Translations under genes and position numbers: made by a program
Shown here: positions 1-7,269 of the stretch, in pieces
Numbering within the stretch: the first letter of the stretch is position 1
Layout of the letters: the number at the start of each line of letters is the position of its first letter
Assembly: GCA_937936675.1 (NCBI GenBank)
Contig: CALDDL010000279.1
Span: 1-18,780 of the forward strand
Source: an uncultured bacterium
GTDB taxonomy: Bacteria > Bacteroidota > Ignavibacteria > Ignavibacteriales > Melioribacteraceae
Direction of reading: 5' to 3'
DNA length: 18,780 bases
Notes under the pieces: generated by a model
Database searches by the model: none
What the model was told of the DNA's origin: nothing
Seen by the model: only the letters and a program-made list of their open reading frames with translations

Positions 1-112
1 TAACTTTTTTAGTTCTGTTAGTTTTATTGATTGGAATTTTATGCCCTTCTATTTTGGAGGAAATTTCTACGGCACGTTTTGCTTTCTTTAATGAAAATTT
101 GGGTTTATTCAT
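1..112 (-). CDS. Partial small protein, possible VbhA-type antitoxin (N-terminus only)
   Basis: An open frame starts with ATG at 112 on the minus strand and stays open through the left edge, giving 37 residues that begin MNKPKFSLKKAKRAVE. A good ribosome binding site, GGAGAGGG, lies just upstream on that strand (about 116-123). Residues 18-23 read SSKIEG, which fits the (S/T)xxxE(G/N) inhibitory-helix motif that blocks the ATP site of Fic AMP-transferases. In the small antitoxin VbhA the same motif lies in a similar basic helix near the N-terminus. If this reading is right, the Fic toxin would be expected downstream, outside the window to the left. Only a short motif supports the family call, so it could also be an unrelated small basic protein. 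That a gene starts here is more certain than its function. Confidence 0.5.
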   Translation of the reverse strand, partial: MNKPKFSLKKAKRAVEISSKIEGHKIPINKTNRTKKV

Positions 113-310
113 AACCCTCTCCAATATTTTAACTGAAATATAAAAAAAATATTACATTTTTTCAGAAGAATAACTCCTCTACATAATTTGTCTCAGTCGG
201 AAGTTACATTTCATACGTAAATCATTTTTTCAAATGGAGAGTTTTAATTATATTTGGATAACGAGATATTATTTACATCTATTTACTTATAACCTCTATG
301 GAGACATAAA

Positions 311-808
311 ATGGCAACAACGAAGGACAATTTGAAAGAAGCTTTTGCAGGTGAAAGTCAAGCAAATCAAAAATATAGAGCATTTGCTAAAAAAGCAGCA
401 AGAGAAGGTTTCCCAAATATAGCTAAGTTATTTGAAACAGCAGCAGAAGCAGAACGAATTCATGCAGAAGGACATCTAGGTTCGCTAGAAGGAATCGGTT
501 CTACAGTTGATAATCTTAAATCAGCTATCGAAGGTGAAACTTATGAATTTTCTGAAATGTACCCACCTATGCACGAGCTAGCAGTAGAAGAAAATCACAA
601 AGCACAAAGAATGTTCAAATATGCATTAGATGCAGAAAAAGTTCATGCAGAACTTTACGCAAAAGCATTAGAAGCAGCAGAGCAGGGGAAAGATTTGGAT
701 GTAACGAATATTTATTTATGTCCGGTCTGCGGTCATATAGAATTTGGTGAGCCGACCGAAAACTGTCCCGTTTGCGGAGCATTACCAAGCAAATACGTCC
801 AAGTATAA
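311..808 (+). CDS. Rubrerythrin
   Basis: This cytoplasmic non-haem iron protein reduces hydrogen peroxide in anaerobes and microaerophiles, taking electrons from reduced rubredoxin or NAD(P)H-linked partners. Residues 1-125 form the four-helix ferritin-like diiron domain. Visible ligands are Glu15, the pair Glu48/His51 (ExxH), a glutamate near 76-79, and the pair Glu109/His112. Residues 135-165 form a rubredoxin-like FeS4 domain with Cys137/Cys140 and Cys152/Cys155, each as CPVCG. The 165-residue length fits the short rubrerythrin subclass; the classical form is about 190. The ATG at 311 is preceded by GGAG at 300-303. The gene stands alone, facing the OmpA gene, and ends in a strong terminator. 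No clear PerR-like operator could be recognised upstream. The family assignment is secure. Confidence 0.96.
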   Translation: MATTKDNLKEAFAGESQANQKYRAFAKKAAREGFPNIAKLFETAAEAERIHAEGHLGSLEGIGSTVDNLKSAIEGETYEFSEMYPPMHELAVEENHKAQRMFKYALDAEKVHAELYAKALEAAEQGKDLDVTNIYLCPVCGHIEFGEPTENCPVCGALPSKYVQV

Positions 809-815
809 ATTAAAC

Positions 816-851
816 AAAAAAAAGCGGCTCAAAAAATAAGCCGCTTTTTTT
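816..851. terminator. Bidirectional rho-independent terminator between rubrerythrin and OmpA genes
   Basis: A perfect 7-bp GC-rich stem (AGCGGCT at 823-829 with AGCCGCT at 839-845) encloses a 9-base loop. It is flanked by an A tract on the left (816-822) and a T tract on the right (846-851), which extend the pairing. The hairpin ends in a T run when read from either strand, so it can stop both the rubrerythrin transcript (+) and the OmpA-family transcript (-) that converge here. Confidence 0.93.
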
Positions 852-888
852 GTCTTCGCGAGAAGGGTAAATTATTTTCAATAACTCA

Positions 889-2412
889 TTATTTTACATC
901 AACAGTCTGCATGCCTTTAGCTTTCACTTCAACACGTCTATTACTTGCTCTATTTTCAGGCGTATCATTTGGGGCTATTGGATTTCTCTCACCAAACCAT
1001 TTAACGGTAAAAACGTTTGAATCTAATCCACGGCTAATAAAATAATCTTTAACTGCATTAGCTCGCTTTTCAGAAAGTTTCATGTTATAGGCATCACTTC
1101 CGGTAGCATCCGCATGACCGCTTATTTCGATAGAAACACCGGATTCATATTTGCTTACTTCATCATAAACTTCATTTAGTGTATTTTTACCTTCATCACT
1201 AAGTTTATATTTATCTAAAGCGAAGAATAATTTATCGGTGCTAAAAGTCCATTCTTTAGATACTTCTTTTGGTTCCTGTTTTTTAGGAATATCATCAGTT
1301 GGGTCTAGAGGATTAGTTTTATTTGATATTTCTTTACCATCCGGAACCGAACCGCCGTCAGTATCAGCCATTAGAGGATTTGTTTTATAAGTCATCACTT
1401 CATCAAAATCGCTCAAGCCATCAAAATCTGTATCTTTTTTCAACGGGTCAGTTTTATATTTCATTACTTCATCGCCATCACTTAATCTATCGCCATCGCT
1501 ATCGGCGTTTTTAGGATCGGTTCGATAAGTATTAACTTCGTCTCCATCTCTTAAACCATCAGAATCTGTATCTGCTAAGTTAGGATTTGTTTGAAAAGTG
1601 AAAACCTCTTCTCCATCTTTTAATCCGTCAGAATCGCTATCGGGATTTAATGGGTCGGTTTTATAAACATTTATTTCATCGCCATCTTTCAAGCCATCAC
1701 CATCTGTATCTGGATTATTTGGGTCAGTACCTAGTTCGAGCTCCTCGGCTTTAGTCAATCCGTCTTTATCTTTATCAGAGCTGCTGCTTTCGCCTGTAAA
1801 TACGATACCTGCAGAAATGTTAAAAAGCATATCCTTATTACTATTATCATCATAAGAATTAAGATTATCTTTCAAGGCATAAGTGGCACCAACTGCTAAA
1901 TCCACTAATATATCCTCGCTCATTTTGATTTCAGTACCAATTCCGAATGGTATAATTCCAGTCCATCCCTCCGAACTTGTTGCAACAGGAGAAGAAATGG
2001 CAGGTTTAATACCGACTGTATAATTGAGCATTCCGAACCCTCCATATAGATATGGATTCCAGTTTTTCATATCGAATGGCATTATTAATAATCTTAAGTC
2101 CAGCGGGATTATTTTGGTGCTGTATGAACCTGCCCCTTTTGTATTTGTAACGAAATTAAAAGCATCTCCTGAAATATTACCGTAACCTGCTCCAAATTCT
2201 GCATTAATTGCATCCGCAAGCTCGAATCTCAAGAATCCTCTTGCTAAATATGATGACATCGATAATCCGTTTTCAACTTCAAACTCAGTATATGGCATTA
2301 TACCATTAAACTGTAACCCCATCTTTAACCCATAATCTTTCATTTGGGCGTAGGTACTAATGCTTAAAAACGACATTATCATAAATAACGTAAAAAATAT
2401 ATTCTTTTTCAT
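889..2412 (-). CDS. OmpA-family outer-membrane protein with thrombospondin type 3 repeats
   Basis: This is an outer-membrane protein that probably links the outer membrane to peptidoglycan. Residues 1-22 form a Sec signal peptide ending in TYAQ. Residues 23 to about 208 look like an N-terminal beta-barrel, with alternating glycine/aromatic strands. Residues 213-371 hold seven calcium-binding thrombospondin type 3 repeats of about 23 residues, each built on D-x-D-x-DGL-x-DGDE. Residues 390-505 form the OmpA C-terminal peptidoglycan-binding domain. It includes the SGHADATGSDAYN stretch, whose GSDAYN aligns with the Asp271 region of E. coli OmpA, and SEKRA, which carries the partner arginine. 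The start is supported by AAGGAG about six bases upstream of the ATG. The barrel-TSP3-OmpA layout is common in Bacteroidota. The gene is divergent from the arylsulfotransferase gene. Confidence 0.93.
   Translation of the reverse strand: MKKNIFFTLFMIMSFLSISTYAQMKDYGLKMGLQFNGIMPYTEFEVENGLSMSSYLARGFLRFELADAINAEFGAGYGNISGDAFNFVTNTKGAGSYSTKIIPLDLRLLIMPFDMKNWNPYLYGGFGMLNYTVGIKPAISSPVATSSEGWTGIIPFGIGTEIKMSEDILVDLAVGATYALKDNLNSYDDNSNKDMLFNISAGIVFTGESSSSDKDKDGLTKAEELELGTDPNNPDTDGDGLKDGDEINVYKTDPLNPDSDSDGLKDGEEVFTFQTNPNLADTDSDGLRDGDEVNTYRTDPKNADSDGDRLSDGDEVMKYKTDPLKKDTDFDGLSDFDEVMTYKTNPLMADTDGGSVPDGKEISNKTNPLDPTDDIPKKQEPKEVSKEWTFSTDKLFFALDKYKLSDEGKNTLNEVYDEVSKYESGVSIEISGHADATGSDAYNMKLSEKRANAVKDYFISRGLDSNVFTVKWFGERNPIAPNDTPENRASNRRVEVKAKGMQTVDVK
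1300..1776 (-). repeat. Tandem 69-bp repeats coding for seven TSP3 calcium-binding units
   Basis: On the minus strand, about seven diverged copies of a 69-bp (23-codon) unit run head to tail inside the OmpA-family gene (residues 213-371). Every unit has the same acidic DxDxDG core followed by a DGDE-type segment and a TxP turn. The last unit is degenerate (DTDGGSVPDG) and two residues shorter. Copies differ in codons, so the array looks old rather than freshly expanded. Confidence 0.85.
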
Positions 2413-2670
2413 CTGTACTCCTTATATTTAATTTATAGCTAAATTTTTAATACATATTAAGTAGAATTGATTTTATGTGATTAGCGACAAAATGTCTTAA
2501 AATCATTTGTTACTTAATATGATCCATATCCTAAATAATCACGAAATAAAGTTAAAGAAACGTTAAAGAAGTAGATAGTCGCTTAACCTGCCTATTATAT
2601 GTCGTAAAAAGGGGGAGATATTTGGTAATTATTATTACATTGCTGTAAAGAAAACTAGCGAGTCTGTGAA
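2413..2670. promoter_or_regulatory. Divergent intergenic region, OmpA gene (-) and arylsulfotransferase gene (+)
   Basis: This 258-base AT-rich stretch separates two genes that point away from each other, so it must hold both promoters. The OmpA ribosome binding site sits at its left end (AAGGAG on the minus strand). A direct repeat GTTAAAGAA occurs at 2551-2559 and again at 2562-2570. A short inverted repeat, GACA-AAA-TGTC, lies near 2486-2496. No promoter matched a known consensus well enough to place. Confidence 0.5.
2551..2570 (+). promoter_or_regulatory. Direct repeat GTTAAAGAA x2, candidate operator
   Basis: Two exact copies of GTTAAAGAA start at 2551 and 2562, an 11-base step of about one helical turn, so both copies face the same side of the DNA. 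The same nine bases recur upstream of the GH16 gene at 7174-7182. The pair lies about 100 bases before the arylsulfotransferase gene. A transcription factor site is inferred from the spacing and the shared word; no known consensus was matched. Confidence 0.35.
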
Positions 2671-4431
2671 GTGATTTTTGTGGCACTTATAAGAATTAGT
2701 AATTTTTATCGTAAATTGCATAAGATATTTTTTCTTATAATAATCTTTTGTTTTTCGGTTAGAATAAATGCGCAGAATAATTTTCCTGATGACCTTCCGA
2801 AATATAAAATAGCAAAATCGTATGGCTGCGATACTTCAAGCATATTTTTAGCGCCTACGGCTTCCAAAGTGCCTTATCTAATGATAATCGATAATGAAGG
2901 CACTCCTAAATTTTTTAAGAAAGTAAAAGGCAGTATATATGATTTTAAGCCACAACCTAATGGAACATTAAGTTATTTTGATAGAGGCGGCGATTGCTTC
3001 TATATCATTAACAAAAATTATGAATTAATTGATAGCATAAAATGTATAGGTGATCTTTATACAGATTTTCATGAACTTAGAATATTAGCAAATGGTAACT
3101 ACTTAATTCTTGGCTTCGATAGCCGAATAATTGATATGAGCAGAATAGTAGAAGGTGGGCGGGACTCTGCCATAGTTATAGGTTATTACGTTCAGGAGAT
3201 CGATAAAGACAAAAATCTGATTTTTGAATGGAAGACTTGGGACCATATAGATATCAAAGACTCTTACACCGATTTGAAGCAGGGGACAATTGATGTAGCG
3301 CATGGTAATTCAATTGATATCGATTTCGATGGTAATTTTTTGGTTTCGCTTAGGAATACTCAAGAAGTGGTAAAAATAGATAGAAGGAACGGAGCAATTT
3401 TATGGCGGCTTGGAGGGAAAAAGAATCAGTTTACTTTTATTAAAGATCCTTTAGGATTTTCGTGGCAGCATGCAGCGAGGCGACTGCCAAACGGAAATTT
3501 AATGATATTCGATAATGGATTCAGGAGAGAACCTCAATCTCTTTCTTATTCTCGGGCATTAGAATATCAAATTGATGAAAAGAATAAAACTATTAGACTA
3601 GTATGGGAATATCGAAATTCTCCTGATATTTATAGTTATGGACTTGGATATAGCCAAAGATTGCCAAATGGAAATACTTTTATCGGTTGGGGTGCGGCAG
3701 TTCCCGCAATTACTGAAGTTACGCCGCAAGGAAGAGAAGTATTTGAACTCTCTTTTGAAAAAGATTATTCAACCTACCGAGCTTACCGATATCCATGGGG
3801 TTCAGAAAAAATTAATGATTTTATTGATATTAAAGCTTCTATTGAGAAAAATAAATTATTTACTACAAATGGAATTGATACGGCATCCTCAAAAATATCA
3901 TTATTAAATTTTAATGAATTTCCTGTAACTGTATCTTCAATTCGTAATAGCACAAGAGGAATATATATCCCTTATGAATTTCCGCAAGTAATTAATCCTT
4001 ATGATTCAATTTCATTTCGAGTTTATTACAATAAAGATTTGGATGATTATGATGTAGATACAATAAAAATTGCAACTAATTGTAATATTATCTCCATACC
4101 GGTTGAGGGAATCGATCTCACCGATGTAGAAGAAAATGAACGTGAGGCTTCATACGATTTTAATCTTTATCAAAATTATCCAAATCCTTTTAATCCCGAA
4201 TGTAAAATTAATTATTCAATAGATAGGGCAGACTTTGTTACATTAAAAATATATGATATAATTGGAAGAGAAGTAGCAGAATTAGTTAATTCTATTATAT
4301 CATCTGGGGACCATACAATTATTTTTAATGGGAAAAATCAAAACGGAGAGATATTACCTTCAGGGATTTATATCTACACTCTTCGTAACGGAAATAGAAT
4401 CATTTCAAAAAAGATGACATTACTCAAATAA
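2671..4431 (+). CDS. T9SS-exported arylsulfotransferase (ASST) family protein
   Basis: The protein looks like an aryl-sulfate sulfotransferase, an enzyme class that moves sulfate from one phenolic compound to another. A signal peptide ends in RINAQ at about residue 35. A propeller-like region (about 40-370) carries repeated 'LPNGN' turns typical of this family and candidate catalytic histidines His134 (DFHELR), His211 (AHGNS) and His267 (WQHAARR, followed by Arg270/Arg271). A beta-sandwich (about 390-480) follows, then a T9SS sorting domain from about 500 with NYPNPFNP and IIGREVAELVN. The enzyme should therefore be exported or surface-held. The start is uncertain: there is no in-frame ATG before the signal peptide, and the candidates are GTG at 2671, GTG at 2680 and TTG at 2716. 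The TTG gives the most normal signal length, but none has a good ribosome binding site. Activity and substrate are unproven. Confidence 0.8.
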   Translation: MIFVALIRISNFYRKLHKIFFLIIIFCFSVRINAQNNFPDDLPKYKIAKSYGCDTSSIFLAPTASKVPYLMIIDNEGTPKFFKKVKGSIYDFKPQPNGTLSYFDRGGDCFYIINKNYELIDSIKCIGDLYTDFHELRILANGNYLILGFDSRIIDMSRIVEGGRDSAIVIGYYVQEIDKDKNLIFEWKTWDHIDIKDSYTDLKQGTIDVAHGNSIDIDFDGNFLVSLRNTQEVVKIDRRNGAILWRLGGKKNQFTFIKDPLGFSWQHAARRLPNGNLMIFDNGFRREPQSLSYSRALEYQIDEKNKTIRLVWEYRNSPDIYSYGLGYSQRLPNGNTFIGWGAAVPAITEVTPQGREVFELSFEKDYSTYRAYRYPWGSEKINDFIDIKASIEKNKLFTTNGIDTASSKISLLNFNEFPVTVSSIRNSTRGIYIPYEFPQVINPYDSISFRVYYNKDLDDYDVDTIKIATNCNIISIPVEGIDLTDVEENEREASYDFNLYQNYPNPFNPECKINYSIDRADFVTLKIYDIIGREVAELVNSIISSGDHTIIFNGKNQNGEILPSGIYIYTLRNGNRIISKKMTLLK

Positions 4432-4543
4432 GAAAAAAATTGCTCGCTCACCGCCATAAACGTGCACTTAAAGCATTTAACTTGTTTGCCTCTCATATAA
4501 ATATTATTTTTTTTAAGTTAATCACAAAAACAAGGAATAGACT

Positions 4544-7111
4544 ATGAGAAAGTTGATTTACCTTCTGTTTTGTTTTTCCCTAGCCGTAAATATCAATGCA
4601 CAAAAAGTAATTGATGCATTCGATTCAACCCCAACTGACACTAATTATTGGAACATATTGAATAGTCATGCAGGGGACATTTTTAATCTTACTTATGTTA
4701 CTTCACCAAAATTCAGTGGTACCGGAGCTATGAAAGTGGATTATAAAACTTCCGGTTACGATTCTTGGGGTTGGTTTGTTGGTATGGAACAATGGTGCCC
4801 TGATTCTTCAGATACTTATGATCTATCGGGTTACGATAGCTTAACATTCCGTTATTATGTAGAAAAGCCTGTTAATGAAGCAATCAATATGGTTTTTAGA
4901 TTTTGTTTACTCGATGTAAGCAATTCGCCAAATGGCAATAAAACTTACGTTCAAACCGATTGCGAAAAATATTTCAGTTTTCATTATATACTAAAAACTC
5001 CCACTCCGGGTTGGAATTACGTTACAATGCCCTTAGTAAATAATGATAATGTTGAAGGAAAAGGATTTGCTCAAAGAACTTGGGGCGGTATGCAATTGGG
5101 CAATCAGTTATTAGATTTAGAAAAAATTAAAGGTTTTGTTTGGGAATTTTTGGTTGATGGTCAAGACCCTAAAGTAGCAGAAGGGACTATCTATTTCGAT
5201 GCAATGGAACTTCATGGCAAACAAACAAAAGCATTAACCTTCTTTAATGGTAAAGCAGTACCTGCTTCCATAATTTTTAGTCAAGGCAGAAACGGTTCAT
5301 GTATTGTTTCCGATGAAGAAACATCAAATCCTGCTACACATAAATATAGTTTGAAATGGACTACTCCCGGTCAATGGGATGGACCTATCTTTGAATTAGT
5401 TAAAAAAGCTAATTTAATTGAGCAATGGGATCAGGATACATTGAAATTAAAGATCAAAGCACCGGCAGGAATTGGCGATCTCAGACTTATATTCCAAGAT
5501 GTAGATGAAGATGGTGCTGCCACTGCAGATTATCCTTTTGAAGCGGATTATTATCTTTATGCAGATAATATGAATTATGATAATACTTGGAAAACTCTTG
5601 AAATCCCACTTAGCCAATTTAATCTTACAGCGGGAGTTTGGGACGATCTTACATCTGCTCATGTTGATGGTACTTTTGATAAAACAAGGGTTTCGCAACT
5701 AAAGATTTTTAGAACGAATGATACTCGTTGGCAAAATCAAGTAGTTTATTTAGATGAAATATGGACAGGTTCACCGGTCTTTGATGTATTAGCTCCTATC
5801 GCTCCGGTACAAGTAACCGGTGCTGCAGGAAACTATAATAATTTAGTCTTATGGGACGATATTCCTTTTGAAGAAGGTGAAGTTTATAATGTATTTGCAA
5901 GCTTAGAGCCTATAACTGATATCCATTCAAGAAAAGTTGATCAAATTGGATTTAATATCAGTGAAAATGCGCAATCGATGAATCACGTTTTATTTTCACC
6001 TGCACGCGATCAAAATGTAACTTATTACTATGCAGTTCAGTGTGTGGATGCTGCCGGTAATGAAGGACCTTTTACCACAGCTTCTGAAGGTGTTACAAAT
6101 CTAGCGAAAGGAGTTCCAGTAATTAATAATGGAGCACCTACTAATTTTGCTGCCGATGGCGACCTTCAAGAGTTCTCAGGAATTGAACCTTTTGAAATAT
6201 CTTTAGCAAAATCCACGGCACATATTCCTGATGGATACGGTTATACTTTAGATAACGATGCTGATTTTTCATTTACTGCTCATTTAGCAATGGATGATAA
6301 TTATCTTTATGTCGGCATTGATGTAAATGATAATGTTCTATTTTCGGATGAAACTAATAATTTGGATATGTCATATCTCTATGATGGAATTGATCTTTTC
6401 TTAGGATTGTATGATCAAAGAGGTCCGTCGCATATATCATATCAAAAAGGTACTGAGACTGATTATCATTTTAGATTCAATCAATGGTGCGCTATGTTAG
6501 ATATGGCAGGCGGAGGAATTATTCTTGATGCTACATCACCTGATTTCAAATTTGTAGAGAAATTTACAGGTGGATATACAATCGAAGCTAAAATATCTTT
6601 TGCAGCTATCGCAGAGAAAATTAAAGCGGGACATGTATTCAAACCTCAATTAGGAATGAGAATACCGATTGATTTTATCGGTAATGATAATGACGGTACT
6701 CTTCCGGCAAAGACAAGAGAACTTGTTGTTACTTATTCGCTTAAGAGTAATGACCAATCTTATAGAGATGTTTCTGTTTGGACAAATACTTGGGTCGGCG
6801 ATAAATGGACTGGTATAGAAGATGAATATGCAAATGAAGGAATGGTAACCGATTATAGTCTTAATCAGAACTATCCAAATCCTTTTAATCCTTCTACCCT
6901 AATTTCATTTAATATGAAAAATCAAGGGAATGTTTCTATAAAAGTATTTGATATACTTGGAAGAGAAGTAACAACTCTAGTAAATGAATTTAGAAATGCA
7001 GGTAGATTTGATGTAAGATTCGATGCTTCAAGTCTTCCATCGGGAATATATTTCTGCAGAATGGTTACAAATAGTTTTACAAAAACAATAAAAATGATGA
7101 TGTTGAAATAA
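4544..7111 (+). CDS. Secreted multi-module protein with jelly-roll, Fn3-like and CBM9-like domains and T9SS sorting domain
   Basis: This large extracellular protein probably binds polysaccharide; no catalytic domain is recognisable. Residues 1-19 form a signal peptide (ends INAQ). Two galactose-binding-like jelly rolls follow (about 20-224 and 225-405), both ending in a 'YxDxxE/DEIW' strand. An Fn3-like domain spans about 410-525. A domain resembling carbohydrate-binding module family 9 spans about 530-755, starting with a 'DGDLQEF' strand and containing 'DDNYLYVGIDVND' and 'DGIDLFLG'. The T9SS domain runs from about 770 to 855 with NYPNPFNPST and LGREVTTLVN. AAGGA lies about seven bases before the ATG. 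The gene sits just upstream of the GH16 glucanase, which suggests a substrate-capture role in the same locus. Module boundaries are estimates from the sequence, and the CBM9 call is the most secure of them. Confidence 0.78.
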   Translation: MRKLIYLLFCFSLAVNINAQKVIDAFDSTPTDTNYWNILNSHAGDIFNLTYVTSPKFSGTGAMKVDYKTSGYDSWGWFVGMEQWCPDSSDTYDLSGYDSLTFRYYVEKPVNEAINMVFRFCLLDVSNSPNGNKTYVQTDCEKYFSFHYILKTPTPGWNYVTMPLVNNDNVEGKGFAQRTWGGMQLGNQLLDLEKIKGFVWEFLVDGQDPKVAEGTIYFDAMELHGKQTKALTFFNGKAVPASIIFSQGRNGSCIVSDEETSNPATHKYSLKWTTPGQWDGPIFELVKKANLIEQWDQDTLKLKIKAPAGIGDLRLIFQDVDEDGAATADYPFEADYYLYADNMNYDNTWKTLEIPLSQFNLTAGVWDDLTSAHVDGTFDKTRVSQLKIFRTNDTRWQNQVVYLDEIWTGSPVFDVLAPIAPVQVTGAAGNYNNLVLWDDIPFEEGEVYNVFASLEPITDIHSRKVDQIGFNISENAQSMNHVLFSPARDQNVTYYYAVQCVDAAGNEGPFTTASEGVTNLAKGVPVINNGAPTNFAADGDLQEFSGIEPFEISLAKSTAHIPDGYGYTLDNDADFSFTAHLAMDDNYLYVGIDVNDNVLFSDETNNLDMSYLYDGIDLFLGLYDQRGPSHISYQKGTETDYHFRFNQWCAMLDMAGGGIILDATSPDFKFVEKFTGGYTIEAKISFAAIAEKIKAGHVFKPQLGMRIPIDFIGNDNDGTLPAKTRELVVTYSLKSNDQSYRDVSVWTNTWVGDKWTGIEDEYANEGMVTDYSLNQNYPNPFNPSTLISFNMKNQGNVSIKVFDILGREVTTLVNEFRNAGRFDVRFDASSLPSGIYFCRMVTNSFTKTIKMMMLK

Positions 7112-7126
7112 GTTCTCCTCTTTATT

Positions 7127-7164
7127 AGGGATATGGCTAGTGCCTCCGGTCATATCCCTTTTTT
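7127..7164 (+). terminator. Rho-independent terminator after the CBM9-like gene
   Basis: A perfect 9-bp stem, AGGGATATG (7127-7135) with CATATCCCT (7151-7159), encloses a 15-base loop and is followed by a T run (7159-7164). It lies 15 bases past the stop codon of the upstream gene. The GH16 gene downstream therefore probably has its own promoter between about 7165 and 7269. Confidence 0.88.
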
Positions 7165-7269
7165 ATCTTCGTTGTTAAAGAAATAGAAATATTTCTTTGT
7201 TTTCCCAATTACTAATAAATCATTTTATTTCTGGTTATATTATAAAATGAGAATTAATGAGAGATTATT
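7165..7269 (+). promoter_or_regulatory. Promoter region of the GH16 gene, with GTTAAAGAA and a palindrome
   Basis: This stretch lies between the terminator and the GH16 start. It holds GTTAAAGAA at 7174-7182, the same word that is doubled before the arylsulfotransferase gene. It also holds a perfect 9-bp inverted repeat, AAAGAAATA (7177-7185) and TATTTCTTT (7190-7198), which contains the 12-base palindrome AGAAATATTTCT (7185-7196). AT-rich -10-like sequences (TATATT, TATAAA) occur at about 7235-7250. GAGAG about seven bases before the ATG can serve as a ribosome binding site. The operator role is inferred. Confidence 0.4.

Noticed and set aside
1323..1514. Plus-strand open frame opposite the OmpA-family gene
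   Set aside because: It is antisense to the TSP3 repeat array, has a repetitive composition mirroring those repeats, and has no ribosome binding site or plausible protein signature.
3638..3907. Plus-strand open frame inside the arylsulfotransferase gene
   Set aside because: It is a shifted-frame shadow of a well-supported gene, with no family resemblance.
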